From: CAXBDP01 sp041689935
GTDB taxonomy: Bacteria > Bacteroidota > Bacteroidia > Cytophagales > Cyclobacteriaceae
Assembly: GCA_041689935.1 (NCBI GenBank)
Contig: JBDNFI010000106.1
Coordinates: 43,254 to 107,253 of the forward strand
Direction of reading: 5' to 3'
DNA: 64,000 nt
Part shown: piece by piece, positions 54,606 to 63,603 of the stretch
Numbering within the stretch: position 1 is the stretch's first letter
Layout: every line of letters begins with the position of its first letter
Notes under the pieces: model-generated
Told to the model about the DNA's origin: nothing
Database searches by the model: none
Seen by the model: the letters and a program-made list of their open reading frames with translations, nothing else
Program-made: the position numbers and the translations under genes

Positions 54606-55566
54606 AACCTCTCGATAATTCTGTGAGGAACCCAACACCATAAGCCGATAATTGAACCAACGCGGCCCAAACACTCAGAAGACCAATTTTGAGACTCTTA
54701 TTTTGCAAAGTAGCGTCGATGGCAATCAGTACAAAATACACGAAGTAGATACCTAATAATATATTGCCCACGCTGGGTATAAAGAGGCTCCCGATAATTG
54801 AAACACACAAGCCTACAATAAATAAGGCCGGAAACAAGTGAACAAGCTTGATTTCATCTTTATAGAAACGCCCAATATTGATCCGAGCACGGCCAAAAAA
54901 ATGGAGCTGATTATAAAATTGGTAGAAGTTGGTTCTTCGTTTATGAAATACCATTGCTTTCTCTATCAACTCTACCTTGAACCCTGCTTTTATTATTCGG
55001 ATACTATATTCGATATCTTCCCCCATGCGTGTGATCGAAAACCCACCAACCGATTGAAAGACTTCTCGGGAAATGCCCATATTAAAGCTACGCGGATGAT
55101 ACCTACCTGCATGCTGCTTCCTCCCGCGGATTCCTCCCGTTGTAAAAAGCGAGGTCATTGAATAGGAAATAGCTTTTTGGATATCTGTAAAACTTGAATG
55201 AGCTGCATCGGGACCGCCCCAAGCATCCAGTTTTCTCAATTCCAACGCTTTATTTACCTCCAAAAAGTAATTGGGAGGGATGATGCAATCAGAGTCGAAG
55301 ATAACAAAGTATTCACCCCTCGCTTTTTCCATACCGAAGTTGCGACTGAAGCCTTGCCCTGAATTTGGCTTTTTGAAATAGCGAATATTCAGCTTCCCAT
55401 TAAAGAAATCTACCTCATTTTCACAGTCTAACGTAGAGCCGTCTTCAATGATCAACACTTCAAAATCTTGAAATTTTTGCAAGACAAGGCTTTGCAATAG
55501 TTCCCGAATTTCTTCAGGTCTATTGTACACGGGGATTATTATAGAATATTTAGGATTAATAGCCAT
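54574..55566 (-). CDS. Glycosyltransferase family 2
   Basis: The 330-residue protein has the GT2 fold: YSIIIPVYNRPEEI at the N-terminus, VLIIEDGS, the FDSDC metal-binding DxD-like motif near residue 90, then GVSKEVF-like GISREVFQSVGGF and MGEDIEYSIRI. Two or three hydrophobic segments follow from about 245. It probably extends a surface polysaccharide or glycolipid. It is next to the methyltransferase, with convergent overlapping ends. Confidence 0.88.
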   Translation of the reverse strand: MAINPKYSIIIPVYNRPEEIRELLQSLVLQKFQDFEVLIIEDGSTLDCENEVDFFNGKLNIRYFKKPNSGQGFSRNFGMEKARGEYFVIFDSDCIIPPNYFLEVNKALELRKLDAWGGPDAAHSSFTDIQKAISYSMTSLFTTGGIRGRKQHAGRYHPRSFNMGISREVFQSVGGFSITRMGEDIEYSIRIIKAGFKVELIEKAMVFHKRRTNFYQFYNQLHFFGRARINIGRFYKDEIKLVHLFPALFIVGLCVSIIGSLFIPSVGNILLGIYFVYFVLIAIDATLQNKSLKIGLLSVWAALVQLSAYGVGFLTELSRGFKHPVSDKNR

Positions 55567-55659
55567 GAAATTCGCTGGAGCAAATAAACGATTAATTACA
55601 GGTTTATCCAGTCAAATCCAGCTTCAAAATGATTAAATTTAGCATTGAAAATCAAATCT

Positions 55660-57183
55660 ATGAAAAATTGCTTTCTGATCTCCCTTGCTTTTGCTCTTCT
55701 GCTTGTTTCGGCAACAGCAAATGCACAGCATACTTCCGCGCAACTCGATGCTGCTTCTAAAAAATTTGCTGCCCAAAGTTGGGATATGTTTTACGAGCTG
55801 CTGAGTATTCCAAATGATGCTCATTTTCCAGATTTTATCGAGGAAAATATTATTTGGTGTGAAAATGCTTTTGAAGCACGGGATTTTAGCGTCAAAAGAT
55901 TGGCAACCCCAACCGTACCTATTTTGCTTGCCGAAAGAAAAGTATCAGGAGCCGAAAAGACGGTATTGATATACTTACAAATAGATGGGCAGCCGGCAGA
56001 TGTCACCTTTTGGGAACAAAAAAGTCCTTGGATTCCTGCATTAAAAGTGCAAAATGATGCAGGGAAATGGAGTGAAATTGACTGGAATAGAATTCATGAT
56101 AATTATGATCCTGATTGGCGGATTTTTGCCAGATCAGCTTCTGACGCTAAAGGTCCAGCGGTAGCATTTTTGGCTGCTTTGGACGCTGCGGAAGAGCTAG
56201 GAATCCAACCCAATTACAATATCAAAGTGATTTTGGATTTCGAAGAAGAACTTGGATCACCAAATTTGCCTGTGGCAGTGGAAAAATACAAGGAAGATTT
56301 TGCCGCCGATATGATGATTATTTATGACGGGCCAAGACATGCGAGCAATCAGCCAACCTTAACTTTTGGTGCAAGAGGGATATCACTAGTAACCTTGACT
56401 ACCTATGGTCCAAAAGTGCCCCAACACAGTGGTCATTTTGGGAATTATGCACCAAATCCTGCGCTGCTCCTTGCGCAATTGCTGAGCAGCATGAAGGAAA
56501 GTAATGGCCGCGTGAGCATTGGTGGCTGGTACGATGGGATTGAAATCACGTCTGATGAGCTAGAAATATTGAAAGCTGTACCAGACAATGAGGAGGAAAT
56601 AATGAGAAAATTATCCATTGCTCGAATAGAAGCTGTGGGCAATTTTTATCAAGAATCTATCCAATTTCCATCACTGAATATTCGTGGAATGGCCTCGGCA
56701 TGGGTGGGCGATGAAGCGAGAACTATTGTCCCTTCTACAGCAACTGCGGAATTGGATATCAGATTAGTGCCTGAATCAGATCCTGCATTGCTACTAGATT
56801 TGCTCAGAAGACATTTGCAGCGAGAGGGATTTTTCGTAACGGACGAAGAACCAACAGAAGAAGAGCGACTAAGCTATCCGAAAATTGTAAAAATGAATAG
56901 TCGAATAGCTTATAAAGCATTTAGAACTCCCTTTGACAGTGAAGTTGGACTATGGCTCAACAGTGCGATGATTCGTGCATTCGAAATGGAGCCAATAAAA
57001 ATTCGGATTTCAGGAGGGTCAATCCCTATATCGCCCTTTGTGAGCACGCTGAATATTCCTGCGGTGACCGTCCCGACTGTAAACAGTGACAACAATCAGC
57101 ACAGTCCTAATGAAAATATACGATTGGGCAATTTTGTAGATGCCATACGCACCTTTTTGGCCATAATGGAAGAAAAGCTTTAA
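55660..57183 (+). CDS. M20-family metallohydrolase, exported
   Basis: The ATG at 55660 gives a signal peptide (MKNCFLISLAFALLLVSATANAQ). The mature protein of about 485 residues has the M20 metal-binding blocks: LIYLQIDGQP in the position of the usual GHxDV, ARSASDAKGP, LDFEEELGSPN (catalytic Glu-Glu), IIYDGPRH and a C-terminal NSDNNQHSPNENI. The first-metal His is replaced by Gln in this reading, which needs checking against relatives. It probably hydrolyses peptides or acyl-amino acids in the periplasm. It is a single gene. Confidence 0.8.
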   Translation: MKNCFLISLAFALLLVSATANAQHTSAQLDAASKKFAAQSWDMFYELLSIPNDAHFPDFIEENIIWCENAFEARDFSVKRLATPTVPILLAERKVSGAEKTVLIYLQIDGQPADVTFWEQKSPWIPALKVQNDAGKWSEIDWNRIHDNYDPDWRIFARSASDAKGPAVAFLAALDAAEELGIQPNYNIKVILDFEEELGSPNLPVAVEKYKEDFAADMMIIYDGPRHASNQPTLTFGARGISLVTLTTYGPKVPQHSGHFGNYAPNPALLLAQLLSSMKESNGRVSIGGWYDGIEITSDELEILKAVPDNEEEIMRKLSIARIEAVGNFYQESIQFPSLNIRGMASAWVGDEARTIVPSTATAELDIRLVPESDPALLLDLLRRHLQREGFFVTDEEPTEEERLSYPKIVKMNSRIAYKAFRTPFDSEVGLWLNSAMIRAFEMEPIKIRISGGSIPISPFVSTLNIPAVTVPTVNSDNNQHSPNENIRLGNFVDAIRTFLAIMEEKL

Positions 57184-57198
57184 AGAATACTTATAAAG

Positions 57199-58170
57199 TT
57201 AAGTTGACGTGCGCTCCGAGATATTGTATTCATTTTTTCGGCTATTTTTCATCGCCCAAAGCTCCGCAAGAAAACCAGCCAAAAATAGCTGCACACCTAT
57301 TAGCAATGCCACCAAAGCAAGGAAAAATAAAGGCTGATCAGTGACTTCCCGCCTAAGTGGGATTCCTGAAAAATATATGGAGTAGATTTTGTCCCAGAGA
57401 ATTTTTACGGTAAAAATCATTCCGAATAGAAATGATAATGTGCCCAAGGTTCCAAAAAAATGCATTGGGTTCTTCCGGAATTTCATTACAAAAGTGATGG
57501 ACAAAAGATCGAGGAAGCCGTTGATAAATCGCTCTAAACCAAACTTTGTATAGCCGTATTTTCTTGGTCGATGTTCGACAACTTTTTCGCCGATCTTCTT
57601 GAATCCATTCCATTTGGCTATAACAGGAATATAGCGGTGCATTTCCCCATACACTTGTATATGCTTTATCACTTCCTTGCGATAGGCTTTTAAGCCGCAA
57701 TTAAAATCGTTAAGGTCAATTCGGCTAATTTTGCGTGTAACAAAATTGAAAAAACGAGAGGGTATGGTTTTAGAAATAGGATCTTTTCGATGTTTTTTCC
57801 AACCCGATACAATATCGAAACCTTGCTCCGAAATCATTTCGTATAGGTCGGGAATTTCATCAGGACTATCCTGCATATCGGCATCCATGGTGATTACTAC
57901 ATCACCAATAGCGTCATTGAAGCCTATTTGAAGGGCTGCAGATTTTCCATAGTTCCGCATAAAGCGAATCCCTTGAATTTGCGGATATTTCTTGGATTGC
58001 TGTTGAATCACACCCCAAGAAGTATCTGTACTGCCATCATCTATCAAGAGTACTTGAAAGGAAAAACCGTGCTTTGTACAAACACGGTTAATCCACTCAC
58101 ACAACTCTGGTAAGGATTCCTCTTCGTTGAAAACAGGGACAACTATAGAAATCTGAATGCTTTTGTTCAT
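57199..58170 (-). CDS. Glycosyltransferase family 2, DPM/GtrB type
   Basis: The 323-residue protein has the polyprenyl-phosphate sugar transferase layout: VVPVFNEEESLPEL, LLIDDGSTD, ITMDADMQDSPDEI with the DxD metal site, RKYGYTKFGLERFINGF, and two C-terminal transmembrane helices (about 233-255 and 270-297). Such enzymes transfer a sugar to undecaprenyl phosphate. Its ATG overlaps the preceding stop by one base (TAATG), so it is coupled to the DUF4199 genes. Confidence 0.88.
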   Translation of the reverse strand: MNKSIQISIVVPVFNEEESLPELCEWINRVCTKHGFSFQVLLIDDGSTDTSWGVIQQQSKKYPQIQGIRFMRNYGKSAALQIGFNDAIGDVVITMDADMQDSPDEIPDLYEMISEQGFDIVSGWKKHRKDPISKTIPSRFFNFVTRKISRIDLNDFNCGLKAYRKEVIKHIQVYGEMHRYIPVIAKWNGFKKIGEKVVEHRPRKYGYTKFGLERFINGFLDLLSITFVMKFRKNPMHFFGTLGTLSFLFGMIFTVKILWDKIYSIYFSGIPLRREVTDQPLFFLALVALLIGVQLFLAGFLAELWAMKNSRKNEYNISERTST

Positions 58171-58682
58171 TACATGCCAAATTCAGGCTCATCTTTTTTG
58201 GTAATTGCTGCTATAATTAAGCTAATAATTACTCCAAAAATAAGGGAAAAAATAAGACCCATCACCAAAATTGCTTCCGCAGTTGTAAACATTTCAACCA
58301 TTCCTGCAGCTGGATTGTCCGCGCCTACTCCTTGATTTTCCATCTCCATCAAAGCCTGCTCTTTGGCCTGCTCTAAAATCGAATTATCAATGAATTTTAA
58401 ATAGATGTAGCTGAAAATAGAATTGATGATAGCACTAATCAGTACGACAAAAAACCCTAATTTAAAGCCTTCGCCAAAACTCATATAGCCATTCCCTGAT
58501 TTCTTGAATTCACGGTGGGCCATCACTATGCCTCCAATCAAAATAATGACCGTAACCCATTGAGCTGGATTTTGAGTAGATGAAGATGTAATAAAGAAAA
58601 TTACAGAAAGGATGACTCCGATTAAGCCTACGATACCACCATATCGCATGCCTAGTGAACTGATACTTGGTTTTTCGTCCAT
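58170..58682 (-). CDS. DUF4199 membrane protein (second)
   Basis: The 170-residue protein has four transmembrane helices and the DUF4199 pattern: MAHREFKKSGNGYMSFGEGFKLGFFVVLISAIINSIFSYIY, with a polar loop of about 30 residues and a last helix pair. The family function is unknown. It is downstream of a related DUF4199 gene and coupled by one base to the glycosyltransferase gene. Confidence 0.8.
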   Translation of the reverse strand: MDEKPSISSLGMRYGGIVGLIGVILSVIFFITSSSTQNPAQWVTVIILIGGIVMAHREFKKSGNGYMSFGEGFKLGFFVVLISAIINSIFSYIYLKFIDNSILEQAKEQALMEMENQGVGADNPAAGMVEMFTTAEAILVMGLIFSLIFGVIISLIIAAITKKDEPEFGM

Positions 58683-58785
58683 GATTATTAAGGTTTTAGG
58701 TTCTCAAGTAATATATTTATTTATTATGTAAACTTCAGTTCAATCTAGCTCAGTGGAGTTTTTCCTCCCTTAAGCGAAAGACTTT

Positions 58786-59319
58786 CTAGATCGATTGAGG
58801 TTTTAACTTTCTAAAAATAACAGTAACTAATGGAGTTAGCACCAAACCAGCAAGGATTTTTTTAACAAAAGCGTCTAAAACTAAAGCTGAGGGCCCCAGG
58901 TCACCTGTTTTATTTATTTGATCTTGGACAAAATCTTCACCTAAACTTTCTAATTGGTCGGCAGACATCAATCTCAATTGCTCAATAATCGACTCACGGT
59001 ATTGAGAAACAAAATCGGGCTCAATTACTCCTACAAACAACAGAATAAACAATCCGAAAAATGAAGAAAAAGTAATGTAATAAAAAAAGCCAATGGTCAT
59101 CCCTTGTCCAAAACTTAGCAGTTTGTTATTATAATAATCACGAAACTCTTTCATACCTACACCTAAAGTGAGGGCAATCAAAAGCCCATCGATAAACAGC
59201 ATATGTAGATTAACCATTGGCTCCTGCCCTGTATAATGCAATGCCAAAAAGGCCATTGAAGAAAGCACTGACGCTACTAATCCGTAGCGAGTACCAACGC
59301 CAGCTAAAGGCTTTATCAT
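58786..59319 (-). CDS. DUF4199 membrane protein (first)
   Basis: The 177-residue product has the same four-helix DUF4199 layout (MKEFRDYYNNKLLSFGQGMTIGFFYYITFSSFFGLF). It overlaps the dihydroorotase-like gene by four bases. The pair of DUF4199 proteins next to a GT2 and a dihydroorotase homologue is an arrangement I have seen in Bacteroidota, without a known joint function. Confidence 0.8.
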   Translation of the reverse strand: MIKPLAGVGTRYGLVASVLSSMAFLALHYTGQEPMVNLHMLFIDGLLIALTLGVGMKEFRDYYNNKLLSFGQGMTIGFFYYITFSSFFGLFILLFVGVIEPDFVSQYRESIIEQLRLMSADQLESLGEDFVQDQINKTGDLGPSALVLDAFVKKILAGLVLTPLVTVIFRKLKPQSI

Positions 59320-60584
59320 GAATAGAATTCTTGAAATTTACCTCTAATCACTCCAATTACTTTCCCCTTCAGTTCCTGACCAAAAAACGGGGAGTTTTCC
59401 GATTTGGAAAAATTCGATTGCTTATCAAATTTCCACCTCAAATCAGGATGGAAAATACTTACATTGGCCTCTGCTCCTTCCTCGATTGTTGGAACCTCCA
59501 ATCCCAAGATTCTCCTTGGCGCGATAGCTAACTTTTCAATGAGGATATTCAATGGGATTTGGTTCTTCAAGCTATTTAAGATTGGATATACGGTTTGCAA
59601 AGAGATTATACCGTCTTCTGCCAAATCAAACTCTAGGTTCTTGGACTCTATATCCTGCGGTTGATGAGATGATACGATTGCATCGATGGTTCCATCGAGA
59701 AGCCCTTCAAATAGTATTTCTCTATCCTTTTGGGTTCTAAGCGGAGGATTCACTTTGAAATTGGTATCAAAATCAGCTACATCTTCATCCGTAAATATCA
59801 ATTGATGGGCTGCTACGTCACAGGTTATCTGCAAACCTTCTGCTTTTGCTTCTTTTATACGACGCAAGCTTCCTTCACAAGATATATTGGAGAAATGGAG
59901 CCGCCCATTTGTATATCTCAAAATTTCGATGTCGCGGGCCACCATCAATTCTTCTGCCAAGGAAGGGATTCCCTTCAAGCCTAAATGTGTACTTACCAAA
60001 CCTTCGTGCATGGTGCCAAAGCGGGACAGCAATTTATCCTCGGGCCTGTTAATAAGTAATCCGTTAATTGGCTGAAGGTATTGGAGTGATTTCAATAAAA
60101 TATCAGGATGCCAAACTGGCTTTAGACCATCCGAAAAAGCGACTGCACCTGCATTACTTAAGTCGAGCATTTCGGTAAGGTCTTCTCCTTCAGTTTCTAA
60201 ACTTATGGCCGCAATCGGATAAATTTGGACTAGACGGTATGAATTACCTTTTAGTACTGCCGCTACAGCATTTTTGCTTTGTAAAACTGGCTTGGTATTG
60301 GGTAAAATAGCTATTCCTGTGAACCCACCTGCGGCGGCAGCTTTGGCTCCTGAGTCCAAGTCTTCCTTATATTCGTACCCTGGATCGGCAAAATGCGCTT
60401 GCATATCGAACCATCCTGGCGAGAGAAATCCACCTCCCGCATCTACCAACTTATCAGCTGTCAATAATTCATCTGCAATGGAAACAATTAATCCATTATC
60501 AATCAACACATTCTTTTTCAGGTCATTATAAACTGACGTAGGATCAAGGATCGTTACATTTTTGAGCAGAATTTTCATTAACAC
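59316..60584 (-). CDS. Dihydroorotase homologue with lost metal ligands (probably inactive)
   Basis: The 422-residue protein has the whole class I dihydroorotase fold (LSPGWFDMQAHFADPGYEYKEDL, AAAAGGFTGIAILPNTKPVLQ, AVAFSDGLKPV). Nearly all metal and catalytic positions differ: HxH reads QAH, the VHAED histidine reads NRPED, the second His block reads HFSNIS, and ATDHAPH reads SSHQPQ. It is therefore probably not a working dihydroorotase. Degenerate homologues of this type act as structural partners of aspartate transcarbamoylase in some bacteria; no pyrB is in the window. Start ATG choice between 60584 and 60578 (third codon) is open. Confidence 0.85.
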   Translation of the reverse strand: MLMKILLKNVTILDPTSVYNDLKKNVLIDNGLIVSIADELLTADKLVDAGGGFLSPGWFDMQAHFADPGYEYKEDLDSGAKAAAAGGFTGIAILPNTKPVLQSKNAVAAVLKGNSYRLVQIYPIAAISLETEGEDLTEMLDLSNAGAVAFSDGLKPVWHPDILLKSLQYLQPINGLLINRPEDKLLSRFGTMHEGLVSTHLGLKGIPSLAEELMVARDIEILRYTNGRLHFSNISCEGSLRRIKEAKAEGLQITCDVAAHQLIFTDEDVADFDTNFKVNPPLRTQKDREILFEGLLDGTIDAIVSSHQPQDIESKNLEFDLAEDGIISLQTVYPILNSLKNQIPLNILIEKLAIAPRRILGLEVPTIEEGAEANVSIFHPDLRWKFDKQSNFSKSENSPFFGQELKGKVIGVIRGKFQEFYS

Positions 60585-60674
60585 TTAATTGATTATCAAT
60601 ATCAATAGGAAAGCAACTTGAGCAAAGTTACCAATGATTATAAATAAATAGCTAACACTTGCTAGACAATTATT

Positions 60675-62675
60675 CTACTTGATAAATCGAATAATTAAAA
60701 TTTCGAACACGAAAAAGACTAGGGCAAGCAATAACGCAAATTTCCAAAGTGGAACCCCTGAGAAACGAGCGGATAAGGTTTGCTCAAAGTTATTTAACTG
60801 CTGGGTATCCGAAATATTGAGATTGCTTATAAACTCACCCACCCTTGCAAGTTGCGATACATTCAAAAACTGCTGAATGGATTCGCCTTTAGGTAAATTA
60901 AAAGATAGCAACCCTATGAGTTCTTCGTCTTGCTGCACTTGATAAAAACCCGGTCGGAGAAAGCCTTCCTGCAAATTCATAATCAATCTGTTCCCAACCA
61001 ATCTTTGGTCTGGGATAAACTCTTCACTTTCTCCAACGAGGGTAAAAATATCGTTAGCACTTACCTCATCAACTTTAATCGAGACAAAGTTGCTATTGGT
61101 GTAGTAGTAAAGAGAATTGAGCGATTGCCTTGAAATACTTGCCATTTTGTACATCAACGGGACAAATATCGCATGACGCGGGAGGTTTGTGAAATCATCG
61201 GAAAGTGGGCTAGCAAAAGAATAAAGATTGCCTAGTTCGCCAGTCGCAACCAAAAAAGGCGTTCCGTTTCGCAAATTAATCAGCGTGGATTGCTGACTCG
61301 GAAGTAAATATTCAGCTCTGGCAGACGGTAATTCAATATTTGATTGAAGCTCAGTGAACACATCGCTAAAAAGTGGATTTTCTATATCTGGTTGGCTAAA
61401 TTGAGATAAGGCAGGTTCAGCCGAAGACCTAATCATTGAAAACCCTTCCAGAAATGAGAAGCTATTTAACTGCATATTTTCTGAAGGAATAAGCAAGACT
61501 GCGCCACCATTGGCCATAAAACTATTGATATTGGTTGCCAAAGGCGATGATAGCGCATTGATCTCATTTAGGATAATTAGGTCAGCTTCGTCCAACAACG
61601 TGTAATCCACATTAGACTGAGGATAATAAGAAAAGTCGAAAAGCAGCTCATTTCCATAGACACCTGCTAAAAATGGTGAGGAGCCATTTTCACCAAGTTG
61701 AATGATCTTGATTCTATCCTGGCCTCGAAGCACCAAATCAAATTGATTATCGTATGTATTCGGGAAATCGTCAATCACTACAGAAATTTGGGCACTTTCT
61801 TCAATGTCTACATTTATTGGGAAAGTCACTTCGGCACTACTTTCGGCAGAAATTCTTACACTTGTGCTTCCTTGGTTATCGCCATTCACTATGAGTCGAA
61901 TTGGAATTTCGCCAGTGCCTTGGGCACCAGAATTTCGCAAACTAACGACCAAACTATTGGGCACTCCTTTGATGAAAAATGGACTAGATAGATAGGTGGA
62001 GTCAATGAATACATTACTCGAAACTGTCCCTTCAATTGGAATGAAATTAAATTGCCTTAAACTGTCTACAGGCAAAAATTCATCTACTGTTACGTCATTT
62101 ACCTGAAAGTCTGAAATTACATACACTTCCTTATAATCCGACCCGCTTTCGTTAATTAAATTCTTAGTGAATTTCAGTGGATTACCTATTTGAAAATCAG
62201 TATTTAGGGAAGACAATTCTTCAAGTACCTCTTGGGCAGACTTATAGGTATTAATACTGATTGGGCTTGAGTTATTGAATAATTGGAACCGATATGTGTC
62301 TGGGTAGGCATTTACAATATCCTGCGCAAATTTTACTCCTTGATCAATTTTCTTAATCCCACTAGCAAACTCGCCTTCCATACTCATGGAATTATCTATA
62401 AAGATAATCACTTGCCCAGAACTGTCTTGCGGCAGTCCATTTTGAGAAGGTTGCGCAAAAGCAAAAACCACAAAGGTAATAAAGAGCAAGCGGGAGGTAA
62501 GAATCAGCCATTCCTTTACCTTACGCTTTTTCTGATTACTTTCTTTTACCTCCCGCAAGAAGCGCGTACTTGAAAAGACGACCCGCTTTGTCTTTCGGAA
62601 GTTAAATAGGTGAATGATGATGGGTATAAAAAGAGCTAATAGGCCCCAAAGAAAGATCGGATTGGCGAATGTCAT
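60675..62675 (-). CDS. BatA-domain, von Willebrand factor A membrane protein
   Basis: The 666-residue protein begins with the BatA N-terminal membrane domain (FLWGLLALFIPIIIHLFNFRK...VVFSSTRFL), a second transmembrane helix (WLILTSRLLFITFVVFAFAQ), then a von Willebrand A domain with the MIDAS motif DNSMS at about 93-97. A long periplasmic region and a final C-terminal helix follow. BatA-family proteins are linked to aerotolerance or envelope functions in Bacteroidota. Octamers at 61178, 62490 and 62549 are inside it, the last two 59 bases apart in opposite orientation. Confidence 0.85.
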   Translation of the reverse strand: MTFANPIFLWGLLALFIPIIIHLFNFRKTKRVVFSSTRFLREVKESNQKKRKVKEWLILTSRLLFITFVVFAFAQPSQNGLPQDSSGQVIIFIDNSMSMEGEFASGIKKIDQGVKFAQDIVNAYPDTYRFQLFNNSSPISINTYKSAQEVLEELSSLNTDFQIGNPLKFTKNLINESGSDYKEVYVISDFQVNDVTVDEFLPVDSLRQFNFIPIEGTVSSNVFIDSTYLSSPFFIKGVPNSLVVSLRNSGAQGTGEIPIRLIVNGDNQGSTSVRISAESSAEVTFPINVDIEESAQISVVIDDFPNTYDNQFDLVLRGQDRIKIIQLGENGSSPFLAGVYGNELLFDFSYYPQSNVDYTLLDEADLIILNEINALSSPLATNINSFMANGGAVLLIPSENMQLNSFSFLEGFSMIRSSAEPALSQFSQPDIENPLFSDVFTELQSNIELPSARAEYLLPSQQSTLINLRNGTPFLVATGELGNLYSFASPLSDDFTNLPRHAIFVPLMYKMASISRQSLNSLYYYTNSNFVSIKVDEVSANDIFTLVGESEEFIPDQRLVGNRLIMNLQEGFLRPGFYQVQQDEELIGLLSFNLPKGESIQQFLNVSQLARVGEFISNLNISDTQQLNNFEQTLSARFSGVPLWKFALLLALVFFVFEILIIRFIK

Positions 62676-62725
62676 GACTTAAATCTACGAAAGGAAACGC
62701 ATTAGAAAGTGAAATGTTATGGCAG

Positions 62726-63160
62726 CTATTGTTCACCGATATCTTCGGACCATAAGGCTGAATTTCTCTTGATAAAATTATCCATCATGTCTATACATTC
62801 GGGTAAATTCAAATCTATTACTTCTACTCCGTGGGACTCCATAAATTCACGTGCTCCAGAGAAAGTTTGAGATTCACCTACAATAACTTTAGGGATTTTA
62901 AACTGTACAATGGCACCTGCGCACATATAGCAAGGCATCAAAGTACTATAGATTATAGTGTTCTTGTAGCTTCCTACTCTTCCCGCGTTCAAAAGGCAAT
63001 CCATTTCACCGTGCAAAATTGGATTCTTTTCTTGTACACGTTTATTATGTCCTTTGGCAATCAATTTTCCATCTTTAATCAATACAGAGCCAATAGGAAC
63101 ACCTCCTTCACTTTGACCGAATAAGGCTTCGTTAATGGCCATTTTCATAAATTTATCCAT
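62726..63160 (-). CDS. Cytosine deaminase-like zinc enzyme (yeast FCY1 type)
   Basis: The 144-residue protein has the cytidine/deoxycytidylate deaminase zinc motifs HGE at 50-52 and PCYMC at 76-80. It resembles yeast cytosine deaminase (FCY1) along its length: GGVPIGSVLI, GHNKRVQ, ILHGEMDCLLNAGR, LMPCYMCAGAIV, IPKVIVGES, and the end ...WSEDIGE, which in the yeast enzyme reads almost the same. I compare from memory. It would turn cytosine into uracil; guanine or other nucleobase deamination remains possible. It is a single gene. Confidence 0.85.
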   Translation of the reverse strand: MDKFMKMAINEALFGQSEGGVPIGSVLIKDGKLIAKGHNKRVQEKNPILHGEMDCLLNAGRVGSYKNTIIYSTLMPCYMCAGAIVQFKIPKVIVGESQTFSGAREFMESHGVEVIDLNLPECIDMMDNFIKRNSALWSEDIGEQ

Positions 63161-63334
63161 AGAACTTACAATTTACATTAAACTACAAAAGAACGTACTA
63201 GAATGTGTATAATTTTCTTTTGGAGCGTAGCGGTGTGAGTACGGGAGGAAGCGGGAGGAAGCCTGATCTGCAGGGACACAAGTGACCTGTTGGGTGGCCC
63301 TATCGAATTAGCTGTAGATCGGCTTAAACGCAAA

Positions 63335-63366
63335 AACGCCCGATAAGCATACACTTATCGGGCGTT
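63335..63366 (-). terminator. Intrinsic terminator of the rRNA operon
   Basis: Thirteen-base arms AACGCCCGATAAG and CTTATCGGGCGTT enclose six bases. On the minus strand a TTTTT run follows. It is just downstream of 5S rRNA. Confidence 0.92.
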
Positions 63367-63377
63367 AGAATAAAAAT

Positions 63378-63489
63378 ACGGCGACGACCTACTCTCCCAC
63401 ATGTGACTGCAGTACCATCGGCGCATCCGGGCTTAACTTCTCTGTTCGGAATGGGAAAAGGTGGACCCCGGAGCTATAATCACCATAAA
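63378..63489 (-). rRNA. rrf: 5S ribosomal RNA
   Basis: The minus-strand sequence shows the 5S features: CCCATTCCGAACAGAGAAG in the first half and GATGGTACTGCAG and GGGAGAGTAGG in the second, with complementary ends. Boundaries are within a few bases. It lies about 115 bases downstream of 23S rRNA and is followed by a strong terminator. Confidence 0.95.
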
Positions 63490-63603
63490 CTCTTTGATAA
63501 TGCCTACCGCATTACCCTATTATCTTGATATATCCTCTCAGATATAAAAACATGATGATATCGAGAGTAAAACTTTATCGAAAACCTTAAAAATCTCTTC
63601 ATT

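Larger units (their letters stand above)
1983..63258. repeat. Dispersed octamer GCGGGAGG, 38 copies over the window
   Basis: Counted by eye. Plus orientation starts: 1983, 5620, 6523, 12445, 17234, 22281, 26604, 27841, 31325, 33865, 37511, 39840, 42563, 45437, 50986, 53249, 54503, 61178, 62490, 63251. CCTCCCGC starts: 3582, 5125, 11876, 13495, 16373, 21152, 23743, 27483, 31124, 35179, 38438, 40438, 44449, 48536, 52835, 55120, 60433, 62549. About 0.5 copies are expected at roughly 40 percent GC. In 37 of 38 the next base is not C. Thirty copies are inside genes, eight between genes. Confidence 0.85.

Noticed and set aside
1983..63258. GCGGGAGG as a ribosome binding site
   Set aside because: GGAGG resembles a Shine-Dalgarno core, but the copies lie mostly deep inside genes in both orientations and not before start codons.
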